Of a stretch of 64,000 nt of DNA, positions 34,960 to 46,716 are shown piece by piece. A model generated the notes under the pieces. The model was not told the origin of the DNA, did not search any database, and was given only the letters and a program-made list of their open reading frames with translations. Within the stretch, counting starts at the first letter, position 1. Every line of letters starts with the position of its first letter. This stretch comes from Larix kaempferi (taxonomy: Eukaryota; Streptophyta; Pinopsida; Pinales; Pinaceae). The stretch spans positions 65,067,501-65,131,500 of the forward strand of contig BSBM01000361.1 in NCBI GenBank assembly GCA_027924585.1, read 5' to 3'. The translations under genes and the position numbers were made by a program.

Positions 34960-35489
34960 GTAGGGTTTCTTAAACGAAGACATGATTTAAATTATGCAAC
35001 TCAATACAATTTGATGAACTTTAATGATTCGATTTCTGCAAAATAGTTGTAGAAAATTTATGATTTTTCTTCACGCAGTAGAATCTAACATTAAATGGTA
35101 GCACTGGGATAGGTGGAAGATTGCATATATGCTTTACAATTTCATTTTATTATGATGTTATTAAGGTTTACTTCGGGCAAGTGTCTCAATTTTGAAATAA
35201 TCAAGTGTCTGATGATTGTGATAAGATTCTCTATTTCAACTGGAAACAAGTGATGTTGCACCAAATCTGGGCATATCAAAGCATTAATTTTGTGCAGTTG
35301 AGTTGCTTTATGCAAGATGATGATAAAATCTGTAGTAGAGCAGATACACTGGCCTTTCCTAAGAGTGAGGAAGCTAGTAGAAAAATATAGGGAGTTAATT
35401 ATTGCATATAAACTTTGCAGGATTGCTTCTTATGGGAGAATAGTGGTGAATGGGATGGTACAATCTGATCTCACTTTAACATTTGTAGA
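34960..35489. other. intron sequence after the last DCL exon
   Basis: AT-rich, nothing recognised. A 61-codon frame at 35205-35390 does not match any Dicer region I know. Confidence 0.5.
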
Positions 35490-35872
35490 ACAATAAATAT
35501 ATAAGGTATAAGGTAGGAATATTTAAAAATCTCCCTTATTTAGTATTTACAAATCTTGTGAGTGCTAATTCTTTATGGCTAGAAATGCAATATGCATTAC
35601 TAATAAGATTATGTATGGTTTTATTGTGATAGATTAATAATAACAAGAGATAATGATGCGTGATAAACAATATGATTTATTGTGATAAAGGTAATAAATA
35701 TATTGTTTGGACATAACAGACTTAACTACGTAAAGGTACTGGAATGTGTCTAAATCATTAAGTAGTTACCTTTTTACATGACTGAAGCCTAGGTTACATT
35801 TTTACTTTTACTTTTGACTTAGCATTATTTTATTTCATAAAGTTAAACATCAATCACTACATTTCTAATACC
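35490..35872 (-). repeat. copia 3' LTR (minus), approximate
   Basis: It follows the RNase H end of the copia fragment. On the minus strand the tract TTAAGGGGGTA precedes TTAGAAATGTAGTGATTGAT, the usual copia start TGTTAGAAATGTAG with the first bases mutated. The outer end is placed at TGTAGAACAATAA (about 35486-35490) by TG/CA rules only. Confidence 0.5.
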
Positions 35873-36344
35873 CCCTTAATGACTAGCTTGTTCACTTTTA
35901 CACCAAGCATATTTTTTATTTTTATAAACTTGTCCTTGCACAATAGCTCGGTGAATATATCAACCCATTGATTCTGTGAAGGACAAAACACAATCTCCAT
36001 TGCTTTATTTTGAACCTCCTCGTGGATGAAGTGATGATGAATCTCAACACGCCTCAATTTCGAGTGGCAAACTGGATTCTTCATCAATTTCAAAACTTCC
36101 TGATAGTCTAGTATAAGGGTGTCATTGCATATTTCTTAATTCTCATGCCTTCAAGGATATATCTCATCTATATAGCTTCACATGGGACACCCACAATGGC
36201 TTTATACTCATTCTATGCTGAACATAATGGAATTGTGGCCTGCTTCTTGTTGGCCCACAAAATTGCACTTGAACCCGTTCTGAACATATCTTGAAGTGGA
36301 TTTTCTATCATTCGTTGATCTAGCCTTGTTTGAATCTGTAGACC
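35857..36344 (-). pseudogene. copia RNase H C-terminal fragment
   Basis: Minus-strand frames give DDRKSTSRYVQNG, GQQEAGHNSI-type remnants of WASKKQ, then LDYQEVLKLMKNPVCHSKLR, VEIHHHFIHEEVQNKAMEIV and NQWVDIFTELL. This is the end of copia RNase H (SGY, SSAEAEY region decayed, H.RSKHI.V..HF, DIFTK). Stops and frameshifts occur between 36093 and 36330. The right side is cut by a LINE at 36345. Confidence 0.8.
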
Positions 36345-37740
36345 TTTTTTTTGGCAAAAACACTTCTTATATTCCCATAAACGTATTTATGGACAGAGCA
36401 AGAACGTGAAGGGGTATATACAATGCCTACCATAACCAATTCTGGAGACTAATGAGAGCAGAAATGAAATCAGAATATACAAGAGGATCCAACTTATTGG
36501 CATCCTTAATCAACAAAGCCCCCCCTTAGCTAGAAGCTAATGGTGTACCTCGTCCTTCCAGAAAGCCACAGAAATAGAAACAGAGCTCACTTCTCGGTCA
36601 AATACATACTTGCACCTGAGCTTCCAAATAACAAATAGGGCAGAAATCCGCAAGCAATGCCACAAACTGGAGAAAGAGTCGTGAACCAGGGAATGACCAT
36701 CTCCAATCAATGCAACCTTCCAATAGAGCTTGTTTTGAAACAATCCAGGATGCCGATCCTCCACAAACTTCCAACACTGTTTGGAAGTCCTACAGTCCCA
36801 AAAAATATGCTTGACCGTCTCAAGCCTCTGACAACTGGGGCATAGTTCATCCAAAAGACCAGACCTGGACAGCCTTGATTTGGAGGGGATACCTTGATAG
36901 ATAATGAACCAAGCAAACATTTGCAGCTTGTAGGAGAGCTGCACCGACTAAACACCGTGTAACCAACAAACCCAACAGTCCTCGAGATTTGACAAAGCCC
37001 ACCTCGCATTAAGAATTGACGATGGGATGCCTCTAATGAAGTGCTAAGTTTAAGCGGTGAGAATCATATTACAAGAAAGGGACTCCAAAGCTCCACCACT
37101 AATCTCGCCAAAAGGGCCTAGGCGTACCAATGTTCATTTTGAACAATTCAAACTTTAGAATAAAGGTACGAAGCTCCATGACCGAAGGACGATCAGAGAC
37201 CAGGAGCCAAAACTACTATGAAGCGATCTCTATGCTTTCTACGAGTGGGTGCTAAGGTCCCATAAGTCCTGCTATCAAAGAATTCCCTTCCAGCTCAACC
37301 AACACGCTTGGAAGCTCTGCCACAGACACCCCCTAGCAACACCAACTGCAAGTTGAGTGAGAAGTGAGATCCCATCCCACATGGCCTTCCTCCCATTGAC
37401 AACGAACTAACCCAACAATTGATTTCCAAGCCGCCTAGATGCTCCTAAACAAGATGGAACAACTATCCTGGAATAAAGAGGGGGATGAGATGATGTGTCA
37501 CAAACCAAACCCTCCCCGCACTTTGCATACATGTTGTGCAAAACTAATTCGCTGTTGGAACAGGATCTACCAAGGCATCAAGCCCTCCAAGCATCTGACC
37601 ACCCACTTGGCTGCCAAGATATTTCCCTATGTTGCCACATCAATCAAGCCCAATCCCCCTATTAACACCCAAAATGACCCACTAGGTTGTGGGAGAGGAT
37701 AAACTGGGGTAACCACTAACCAATCTTTAGCCTGTCTTAC
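36345..37740 (-). mobile_element. 5'-truncated L1-type LINE
   Basis: A T-run at 36345-36352 marks the poly(A) end on the minus strand. Going upstream on that strand: an ORF2 zinc domain (MFAWFIIYQGIPSKSRLSRS, LLDELCPSCQRLETVKHIFWD; 36537-36944) and before it (37100-37700) decayed frames with GLGLIDVATQG, LAAKWVVRCLEGLMPWQ and SPSLFQDS. These are the classic C-terminal landmarks of plant LINE reverse transcriptase. Several stops are present. The RT palm is missing. No clear target-site duplicate was found on the right. Confidence 0.8.
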
Positions 37741-38576
37741 TGACCCAACATAAACAGAGAGGGCTCTCTCTATAAGCTCACAGAATACTGGAAATCATCA
37801 AGATTGTCAATAATGAAGAAAACATACCAGCATTCATCATTCAAGATATTCAATTACAACAATACAAAAGATCAGATTTCTGTTGGAACAAAATGGTTTA
37901 AACGTTGTTTGGCTGAAACATATGAATCTCTATTTGGGCAATGGAGTCACATTTAAACAAACTCTGAAAATTCATTTACAAAGGCTTTGCAAGTGCATTA
38001 ACACAGGGGCGAGGTAGTAAACAACTCGTAGTCAAAGTGATTTTTATTGGTGAAACAGAAGAGAGAGAAACAATCCATTGATATAAGGCATACAATGATG
38101 AATCCTATATCAATTTTAGCAGAAAAGTAATGATGATATATTTGGAAAGAGATAAGCAGAGCATAATTTCTATGAATTCCACTTAACTATCACACCGCAC
38201 CAAGTATGAAAGAATGTTACAGACTGGAATTAACAATGAGAGATACACAAGTCACATGGAAAAAGAAAGAACAAACTACAAGACCAGTTACACAAGAATC
38301 CCTGGAAACATCAACTCAGCTTTGCAATTTTTATTCAGAATATAGCTCAAAATGTTTTACAGAACAATACACAAAAATTCCCATAAAATTTTTCAACACT
38401 TTCTCATTCCATCACATCGTATATATAGATGCTGGGAGTCCTTTTGTTCGACTCATCTAAACAAAAAACAGTTATAACGGAGTGACACCTCATTCAGGCT
38501 TTTTGTCACTATTACTACAAAACAGAAACAGGTAGAACCGACCTAATTGTTTTCTTACAATTCATCGATATATTTA
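37741..38576. other. no gene seen
   Basis: AT-rich sequence without coding similarity. It may be part of the LTR that the hAT element at 38585 interrupts, but I could not match it to another LTR in the window. Confidence 0.4.
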
Positions 38577-38584
38577 CTTTAAGT

Positions 38585-39602
38585 CTAAGTTGCAGGAAAC
38601 TCGGGTCTAGCACCCGTTTCACCCTCGGAAACTCGCTGAAACTTGGAAACCCTTATGGTACTTGGCGAAAACTCGTTTCCGTCCGTATGAAACACGTTTC
38701 CTAAATGGGAAACAGGTCCGTACAGACGGAAACACGTTTCCATCACGTTTCCTCTCTTGTACGGTGCGTTTCCTGCCAAATAAAAGCCCGTCACTTAAAA
38801 AACCAGCTTGTAAAGTCTCTTTCCGCCCACGGATTTCAGTAATTAAGGGTTAATACATTAAATTTTAAAATAAATTTAATTCTAGATGCTTCCAATTAGG
38901 TTGAAGAAAGTTATAAAGAGAACATCACTTCATTCTCTCCTCACATAAGCGACTTCAGCACTCAGGTCCCAGATTATAGCAATAGGCCTGGTGCAGATTG
39001 GGATGTCGAGTCAAAATTTGTTGACTTGGACATCTCACTTGCTGCACTAAGTTGAGGAACCTAGAAGTGGAATTGGAAATACTTCTTCCACTCTACATTC
39101 TGCTGCTGAGCGTGCTTCTTGTTCTATTTTTGAGGAAGACTATGAAGATGAGGATGACTATTAGTATGAGCTTATGTTTTACTTTTATTTCTATGTTAGT
39201 ATGCTCATTGTTCACAGTTTGATACATTGTACTTGTAGCCTTATACATAAACGTTAATTTTGGATATAAAGTATATAGCCTCGTTTATAAAGGTTGTTTT
39301 TGGATATTACTACTTGCATGAATGAAATGATATAGACTTGGGATCATGATTAAAATGTGATGTTACATGTATGATTTAAATTTTGTTTGTATCATTTAAC
39401 TTTTATCACTTAGCAATGTTGCTTGCAGCTAAATGTAATTAATAATTTATGGTTTATGTTTTATAATAATTTTGTCCTTGTTCATATATATATATATATA
39501 TATATATCGCGTTTCCCCGTTTCCAAAATTTGGGGGGGTCGCGTTTCCAACGTTTCCTCGTTTCCCCGTTTCGTCCCCGTTTCCCCGTTTCGTGCAACTT
39601 AG
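38585..39602. mobile_element. hAT-type element, GGAAACG family member
   Basis: 1,018 bp with terminal inverted repeat CTAAGTTGCA / TGCAACTTAG and a perfect 8-bp target-site duplication CTTTAAGT (38577-38584 and 39603-39610). Subterminal zones 38595-38780 and 39510-39595 are filled with GGAAACG/CGTTTCC words. The middle (38880-39170) reads in one frame ...STLHSAAERASCSIFEED then YEDEDDY stop, an acidic tail that could be the last codons of a transposase; this is a weak guess. A (TA)n run is at 39487-39507. It is non-autonomous as seen. Confidence 0.93.
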
Positions 39603-39610
39603 CTTTAAGT

Positions 39611-40837
39611 AAAAGTAAAGATAGAAAAATAATAGTTCCAGCTGGCTATATATATAGCCTCCTCCAAAAATATTACAAAATTTTCAAATAATAGGAAAGT
39701 TTTTAAGAAGTCCCTGATTCCAAACAAGCATCAACACCTGTAAAAAGTCAAATATCGCTGTGGAAGACGGAGATAGTATAGTGATCTGCTATATTTTTCT
39801 ACATTAGCCCATTGGTCTGCAGATGGGAGCTCAAGCAAACCCTTTGGATCATTAGTTTTTTGGTTAGTTTTTACATCTTTGTTTCTTTTTCCATAAACCG
39901 ACTTGTTGGCACGAAGTATGCTCTCTCCACTACCTAAAGGCTTTGCCGATTAGTGGTGGATGATCAGAAAGTTGACACAGTCGTTAGTAATTAGTGTAAC
40001 ATTTTATTTTTGTACAAACAACTTGAACAAACATTTTTTGCTCTCTTCCATCCACAGGTGGAACTGTAGCACTCAATAAATTCTCACATTTTAAATAAGG
40101 ACTCATAATAATAAAAGTAACAACCCTTAACATAGTGAAAATTCGGCATTCAAGCATTAAGTATTGTATGGGGAAATTTCTCAGAAGAAGCGGGAACAAC
40201 TGGAGAGTGACCTCAGGGCATCGTTAGACTACATCCTTGTTGGTGTAGTTTTGAACACGCCCTCGAGACTCCTCTCCAGCCCACACATCTTCGTGAGGAG
40301 CCACCTTTGCCTAATTTCCGAACATTACTCCCTGTACCTCACGGTATATTTGGAGCTCCCATCTTCCCCCTAATCATTTTCACCCTAATAATCTAAAATT
40401 GACCAAGTACATTGCACAACAGTTTTCCAAGAACACTGCACAACAGTTTTCTTTACAACAAGAAGCACTATTTTATTTTGACTCCACGTCACTGGTCTTT
40501 TTATTTGCTATATTTTTCTCTATCTTATGTCGTGAATGTATTCATATTTATGTTGTTGATTCAATTTAAAGTTGCAATATCTTGTGTTGATTATTAGTCA
40601 TCATTATAAAACTCCTAAAAACAACTTACTTTCATCTGTAATGACCAAATAAATTTAAGAGCCTTAGAAACTCTTTATTAGGGTCTACCCCTCTTGGCTT
40701 CGTTAGGAGTTTGACTAAACGGAGGAGTCAGGATCAGGTGACAACACCTGACTCGAGACTTGCCCCCAAGGACACACCTAGCAGCTTCAAAAGATTTCTA
40801 TTACGTTTCCCCCTAGGTGTGCTTTTCAGTGGCAACA
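39611..40837 (+). repeat. gypsy-type LTR fragment (reverse of the 51-57 kb LTR)
   Basis: 40150-40837 is clearly the reverse complement of 51463-53040. Shared words include GTTGCCACTG/GTTGCCATCG ends, CTCCTCCGTTTAG, CCTCACGAAGAYGTGTGGG and GAGTCTCGAGGG. The LTR end TGTTGCC lies at 40837. Similarity weakens to the left (CTTCGTGCCAA, GAGAGCATAC) toward the hAT element. The other end was not found. Confidence 0.7.
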
Positions 40838-41460
40838 TGAACAATTTCCAGGCATTTTGGTTAAGAGAAAACAAGATGGGCAAGCCTGAGGGAGTTTCTT
40901 TTACTCGATTGGTCAAAATGGCTGCCCTAGACTGGATTTGCAGTGTCCTTGGTACGTTGGGAGCATTATTTGCAGGAGCCCAAATACCATTGTTTGCTTT
41001 GGGAGTCACTCAAGGCATGGTGTCGCTCTACATTGCAGATTACAGTTACACCAAAAGCAAAATACACAAAATTTGCTTGCTTTTTTGTTGTGTTGCTGTG
41101 CTTACAGTTGTTGCACATCTGGTGGAACATATCAATTTCAGAATAATGGGAGAACGTCTTATGTTGTGTGTGAGGGAGATGATGTTCGCAACAATCTTGT
41201 GAAATTAAGTTAGGTGGTTTGATGATAACAATAACAGTGGCCTGCTGTCTTCTCGGTCGACGTCGGATGCAACATTAGTTAGAAGTTTGGTGGTAAACCA
41301 TGGGTGCATTCTACTGCAAAAACTTATCTCTCATTGCGACTATATTTATAATTGCATTCATCGGGCAATGCATATCACCCTGGTCATATCGGCCACTTAC
41401 CCTTTCCTTGTCATTTCCCAGATGTGCGAGAGGTTTTTCATGACATGAGCAAAGCATTCT
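40838..41460 (+). pseudogene. ABCB (P-glycoprotein) transporter fragment
   Basis: After the LTR border the + strand encodes NKMGKPEGVSFTRLVKMAAL, DWICSVLGTLGALFAGAQIP, LFALGVTQGMVSLYIADY, then KICLLFCCVAVLTVVAHLVE, FRIMGERLMLCVREMMFATI. After stops come WFDDNNNSGLLSSRSTSDAT, CILLQKL and ITLVISATYP. This is the second transmembrane domain of a plant ABCB exporter (ABCB2/10-like: AGAQMPLFALG, EHL.FGIMGERL..RVRE, WFDD..N...L.SRL.SDATL). ABCB proteins export auxin or other small molecules. Stops occur at 41203 and about 41210, and later the frame shifts. The open frame from the ATG at 40711 starts in LTR sequence and is not a natural start. Confidence 0.88.
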
Positions 41461-41479
41461 AAAGGGCTTCTTCATGTTC

Positions 41480-41625
41480 GAGCTATTGCTGGATTTAAAT
41501 CTTGAAGGAAACCAACTGGGAGGTTCTATTCCTCCCAGACTCGGGAACCTTAAAAATTTGTCGATTGCATTGAATTTGAGCCGAAACAGATTGTTCAGAG
41601 TCGCAGACATATTCCACCAGAGTTG
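41480..41625 (+). pseudogene. leucine-rich-repeat (RLK-type) fragment
   Basis: The + strand reads LDLNLEGNQLGGSIPPRLGN, LKNLSIALNLSRNRLF, about two plant extracellular LRR units (LxxLxLxxNxLxGxIPxxLGxLxxL) ending in decayed sequence. This is typical of the last repeats of LRR receptor kinases. It abuts the ABCB fragment within about 20-30 bp although the two genes are unrelated. It is a fragment only; no kinase follows. Confidence 0.8.
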
Positions 41626-41699
41626 ATTAGTGCCATGGATCTAGGTCACAATGGATGCATTGCCACATACGCTCTTAGACCATAAACATGAGTAACATT

Positions 41700-42080
41700 A
41701 TCATTTCTTTGAGGACGAAGCATCTTAAAGAAGGTGGCATTGTTACGTACATAAATAATAAATAATAAGACAAATAAATAATAAAAAAGTAAATAATAAT
41801 TAAAATTAGAAATTAATTAAGTTTAGCTAAAGTCATGCCTTTTCATGTGAAGGGGCACAATAGACGTATTTATTGGGTCTAGATTGTACTTGTAATGATC
41901 ATCATCTTATTTATCATTTTATCAACATACACATTTTATAAATAAATATTTATATATTTATTTAATAAGTTTATAGCGCTTCCACTACACCATGCACCCT
42001 TGGCCTCCTTCACCTGGGCATCCTCGTCCTCCTTTTATCTGATCGCTCATGACTTCCCTCGACTTGCTCTCCCATTTTTC
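41700..42080 (+). repeat. gypsy 3' end and LTR start
   Basis: GAGGACGAAGCATCTTAAAG followed by AAGGTGGCAT is the usual gypsy (chromovirus-like) 3' internal end and polypurine tract (GAGGACGAA..TTTTAAG.GGGGG). The LTR then begins TGTTACGTACATAAATAATA at 41741. The right end is not resolved; the LTR is AT-rich, then pyrimidine-rich at 41990-42080. Confidence 0.65.
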
Positions 42081-42084
42081 CTCA

Positions 42085-42360
42085 AGTATTCCTGATAGTC
42101 TAGACTAGATACTTTAATTTCCTGAATCAGTAAACTTTGCCAAGTTGACATCATCAGTCCTGATTAATTTTATACCATAATCAGTAGTTTAATTATACCA
42201 CAATCAATAGTTCCCTGCACATATCTTAGTCTCCTCTTTGCATACTTCTAGTGCATGACACTGGATGAAGTCATGAATCTAGGAATTAAGCTTACTACAA
42301 CGCTAATCCTTGCCCTGGTATAAGTTAGATCAAATTTCTTACCAGCTGTCTGTATAGAGT
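42085..42360 (-). pseudogene. copia RT/RNase H junction fragment
   Basis: The minus strand encodes TRARISVVVSLIPRFMTSSS, VMH*KYAKRRLRYVQGTIDCGI. This is the copia motif RPDI..AVS..SRFM..P...H..AAKRILRYL.GT..YGI at the RT/RNase H junction. There is one stop after VMH and frame loss at both ends. Confidence 0.8.
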
Positions 42361-44520
42361 GGCATCTTTATTGAGTTGACCCTCGGTGGATTCCGAGTCC
42401 AAGACCGAGTTTTAAAACATTGTTTTAGAGACAGGGTGTAGATATTGATGGGTACAAGTTTGGAGGCCATATACCCCTGTTTCTGCACATAGTTCTGTAC
42501 CATTTCTTCACTACCATTGATCTGCTAGTCAAAGGCCTGCGGGGATCTTTTCACAATGGCCACCTCTTTGCCGTCCAAGGAAGCGAATCTCTTCAAGCTC
42601 GTTGTGGTATGCTGATAGTAGGGCGAGGTTCAGGATTTGGAACCAAACGAGGGTTAGTCCTACATATCACCGATTTGAATCAGTTTGTTCGCTTGACCTG
42701 TGGAACCACTGGACCTTTATGAGACGAGCAGGATGGGGCTGGTCGATTTCATCACTCAGTTTCTTGAGAGCAGCATGGAATGGAGAGACACTATCTATAC
42801 CTGTTAGAATCTGAAGAGCTATATGGCTATCTATTTGAACTTGTCACCAAACCATTTGGAATACTATTCCATGAATGAAGTATTTCTGCTCATAAAGCAC
42901 CTATAATCCTTTCTTGATCTGAAGTCTGTCAATTGGGTGGGCAGTGTGATTTAAGCTTGAAATCTATAGGCTTAGTTTGCCAATGTTGCTTGATATTCCT
43001 CTAGGTTTAATGAAATACTTGATAAAAATGTTTTTCACTCTGGGAGTCTGGTCACTCTAGGAATAGATGACTTGTATATCTAACACACAAATCACACCCA
43101 TACCTCAATCTCCGCGCGTTCATTGATTTTATCTCTCCACTGAACGTGCCTTTTCTCTGTGCACTATGTTTCTCTTCCTCATTGCGCGTGTGTTGTTCAC
43201 ATGTTAGATTGCACAACGAGCCTAGTTGAACAGTAAAGTTACTTGTTTAGCTGACAAAAATGTCTTTAATTTGCAGAACCTTAAGGCTTATTTTGTTTTT
43301 GTTATTGAGGAGAGATGCATTTTCAAATAATCGACACTAGGTGTCTAGAAAGCCATTAAGTTAAAATCCTGGACCATACCTGTTGCACGTGGCTGTTAAT
43401 TTCGTTGGGATTCGTGAGCTCACAAAACGCAAGATTGACCATGATATTCTGTCCATGTTGCATTGCTTTTGAGAGTTTTTACCTGGTGTGCTCTCACTCT
43501 TGGTGCCTCTCGGCCATCCTCTGCTTCCCGGTGTCCAATTTAGCCTGGACAAGGCTCGATCTCTCATCCTCTAGAAGCATGGTCAATTTATTGGCCCCCT
43601 CTTGCCTCTTCCCCTCCATGTGCTTCTATTTATTCTGTTTGACGATGACCTTCTGGTGGTCTCTTTTTTTATATAATGGTTATAGATATGCAATTTGGTG
43701 TAGATCTGCATCATTGTGGTGCTTGAAGGGTGATCAATTTTGCCTTTTAAAATCAATGAAGGTAAATTCATATTGCTTGATGCAGATAACTTGTTTTAGA
43801 TATATGTTCGAGAGACTCGTCTGCCAGCACAATGACAAAGATCCCAAAAAATATGTAGATCTGAGAAATGCCAATTTTAATGCTTAAAGAATTCAGAGAT
43901 TTAAAATGTAAGCCAACTTAAAGAAAGAAGATTTTACTACCAAATTTTGTAGGAAGAAGCAGGTGATGACAATTTTAGAATAACAATTTCATATATTTTT
44001 CACCATATTTCCTTGAAAACCTTAATTTTCAGTTTGTCTAGCAATCTCACCAGCAAGGATATTGATAAATAAAAATGATTATGTGTGTACTGATGCCTTG
44101 TTCAGATTTTTTTTAAATATTCCAATAAGTTTGTTTCCTCTGTATCTCATTTGATCTTCCTCAAAATAAGAAAAGGATTAATGTTCCGACAAATACTATC
44201 ATAAAAATCAATGTGCTTTGATTTCTGATGGAGTTCCATAATAGAAGCGCTACAACCCTTCACTATAGTTTTCCACCAAAGGAATGGTATTTACTGAATA
44301 ACAGTGTTCCATATACCTATGTAACCACTTGAGCAGTCTCTTTTGTCTCTTACTAATCATTTTTTTTGCCATGCAAATGTGTAAAAAAGCCTCCATAGTG
44401 GCTTATCACCTTAGTCCTCCTAAACTTGAAACATTCCTATATCAAATGAAAAGTGGTTCTGCGCATGCGATTATACAGGTAATTGCAAAACCTGTTTCTA
44501 GTTACTGTTAGTTCGAAATA
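42361..44520. other. no gene identified
   Basis: 42432-42480 repeats an interspersed word also at 13376-13425. 43361-43890 has short open frames on both strands without similarity I can name. A 60-codon frame at 44329-44511 ending at ACAG|GTAATT resembles an exon border but has no recognised protein match. Confidence 0.4.
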
Positions 44521-44874
44521 GAGAGACAATCCTACAACTAACGATTCTGCAGCATGTGCTTAACACTACTCTCTTCAACATCCAACAACAGATTTGCAGG
44601 CCCTAAAAACTTCAGGTCCTCATTTTGTTTCAGATCTAATGGATCTTCCATTTTTTTAAATCACATCTAACTTTCTAAGTCTATTTTAATTCAGATTTAG
44701 TAGATCTACTTTTTATCATCTCTAAGTTTATTTTAATTCAGATCTAATAGATCTACATATATAATATGTTTTAGATCTATTTATAACATAACTTACAAAT
44801 ATACATTATAAGTGATATTCAATTTAGGAAGGTCCATAGGTCCTAGGGTTAGGAACCTTCGCTCTGATACCGAA
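44521..44874 (-). other. retroelement leader with primer binding site
   Basis: On the minus strand GGTATCAGAGCGAAGG (44856-44871) matches the tRNA-iMet PBS of plant copia elements, four bases inside an LTR end ...GGGGTCTTACA. The adjoining 350 bp is AT-rich leader with no gag before the sequence becomes unrecognisable. Confidence 0.65.
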
Positions 44875-46544
44875 TGTAAGACCCCAATGGACCTTAAGAA
44901 CAAAATTTATTAGAAAAACGAGTATTTCATACAATTAACTAAAATCAATTTCATTTCCACAAGAAAAATGATCTAAAACATTACATCGATAACAATCTTC
45001 AAATTAGGGTTATGTTAGGGTTTGAAGCAAAAATTAAAAATTTTGTACTTTAATGCAAAAATAAATTACTAAATCAGTACTGAAAACAAAATAGTACAGC
45101 TGTATCAAGACAAATAAATTAAGACATAATTTTCATCTCTTTCAACTTTAACACTCCCCAAGTATCACTGTGTTAAATTTAAAGTTTCAATTGCAGATAT
45201 ATAATCAGTAGAGCAGATGCAGTAGTAAAACAAAATTAAAAAAATATAACTAAACAAAAGTACAGCAGCAGTAAGAGAGCAAGTCTGGAAACTTACTTAA
45301 TGAGAAGGAACTTCCTTATACTCAGAAATTTAACTTTCAGATCTGACTTTGCCGCTTAGAGGCAAGTCAATCAAATGGAACACAAAACTGACCCTTACCT
45401 AAGGGTTTTGTACATACCTGTGTGAGAGAGATAGAAAGAGCTGTAGGATAGATTTAGACAGATACAGGAGAGGGTACAACAGGCCTGTAACTAATGGTAG
45501 ACTCGAAACTCTAAAAAATCAGACTTCAACCAAGTAGTAGTCTCAACAAGGTGGCGGCACCCTTAAGAAACAGTCCATATGACATTTGTTAGCCCTAGGA
45601 ACAGTTCACATAACAGATGGCAGCCCTAGGAACAATTCACATAACAGATGGCAGCCTTAAGACAAGAGATGGCAGCCCTAACAGTTAGCGACAACCCTAA
45701 AAACAGTCCTCATGACAAAGGGGAGCCCTAACAAGTAAATCACAGTCCTAGGTCAGGTATTATCAGCAAGAGGCAGCCCTAAAACCCTAGATCAGACCTA
45801 AACATAGTTCAAGCAAGCAACGGCTTCCCTAGCAGCCCTTAAACAAGGGTCTTGGTGGTCACATACAGGGCACAACAAACTTCAAACTAGCAGCGACCTC
45901 CTTTAAACAGTCCATGTTGGCAGCAGGCAGCAGGAAGCTCAATACAGGCAGCGGCCTCACAAAACAGTCCACGTGGGCAGCAGGCAACCCAACACAAGCA
46001 ACGACCTCACAAAACAGTCCACATGGTAGCAGGCAGCCCAACAATGGCAGCGACCTCACAAAAAACAGTCCACGTGGTAGCAAACAGGTCAACAATGGTA
46101 GCGGCCTCACAAAACAGTCCATGTAGACAACAGGCAGCCCAACAATGGCAGCGACCTCCACAAATCACCAACGATAGCCCTAGATCAGTCCACATGGACA
46201 GCGGCCTACCCAAAACAATCAATGACAGTCCACAGCTCACATGTGAGGGAGAGGAAGAAGGTTCAACCTTCAAGAGGGACGGCTAGGATTAGTAGGTCAA
46301 AAGACAAGAGAGCGCCCAAGCTAGGAGAGGGTAGAAGCCCTAGACGTCATCCACAAAGCTGTTGCAGAAACCCTAGATCAGACACACAGTAAATTAGATC
46401 TGAATTGCTTCTTCAAGATAATCTTTCAAATGAAGAATTAGGTTTGTATTTATAACCTCTTAAAGACTTCTAGAAGGATCCCCAATCTAATTCTTCATTT
46501 ACTTAGGGTTTCTCAAGACATCCTTTCTTTTAGGAGGGTTAACA
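44875..46544 (-). repeat. copia-type 5' LTR (minus)
   Basis: The + strand starts TGTAAGACCCC next to the PBS and ends GGGTTAACA at 46544, giving TG...CA ends with imperfect inverted repeat TGTTAACCC / TGTAAGACC. Length is 1,670 bp. It contains the minisatellite at 45905-46170. The outer end rests on terminal motifs alone. Confidence 0.55.
45905..46170. repeat. minisatellite, about 55-bp degenerate units
   Basis: Four to five units of the type AACAGTCCACRTGG-GCAGCAGGCAGCCC-AACAATGGCAGCGACCTCACA. Related single words (GGCAGCCCTA, AACAGTTCACATAACA) extend back to about 45560. It keeps long frames open on both strands by repetition, not because it is a gene. Confidence 0.85.
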
Positions 46545-46716
46545 AACATAAAGTTGTAATTTAATATTTTGATGTCTTTAGGAGTGGGTACTAGGGTCAA
46601 GATAAAAGGTAGGATGACATGCTTAAGGTGGGTGCTAGCACATGGGACCAACAAGTCATGTTCAACACAAGATTATGCTATCACAAGGCTAACCACCATA
46701 AATCAAGAATGGGTAA

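Noticed and set aside
35205-35390. Possible further DCL exon (frame with DDDKICSRADTLAF)
   Set aside because: Does not match the expected helicase C start and would not fit phase 1 convincingly.
40711-40838. ATG at 40711 as the start of an ABC transporter gene
   Set aside because: The first about 42 codons are LTR sequence; the ABCB similarity starts after the LTR border.
44329-44511. 60-codon frame followed by a donor-like ACAG|GTAATT
   Set aside because: Looks exon-like but matches no Dicer region or other protein I can name, and no convincing acceptor precedes it.
45859-46286. Long frames on both strands in the minisatellite
   Set aside because: Created by a tandem repeat whose unit lacks stops; not a gene.
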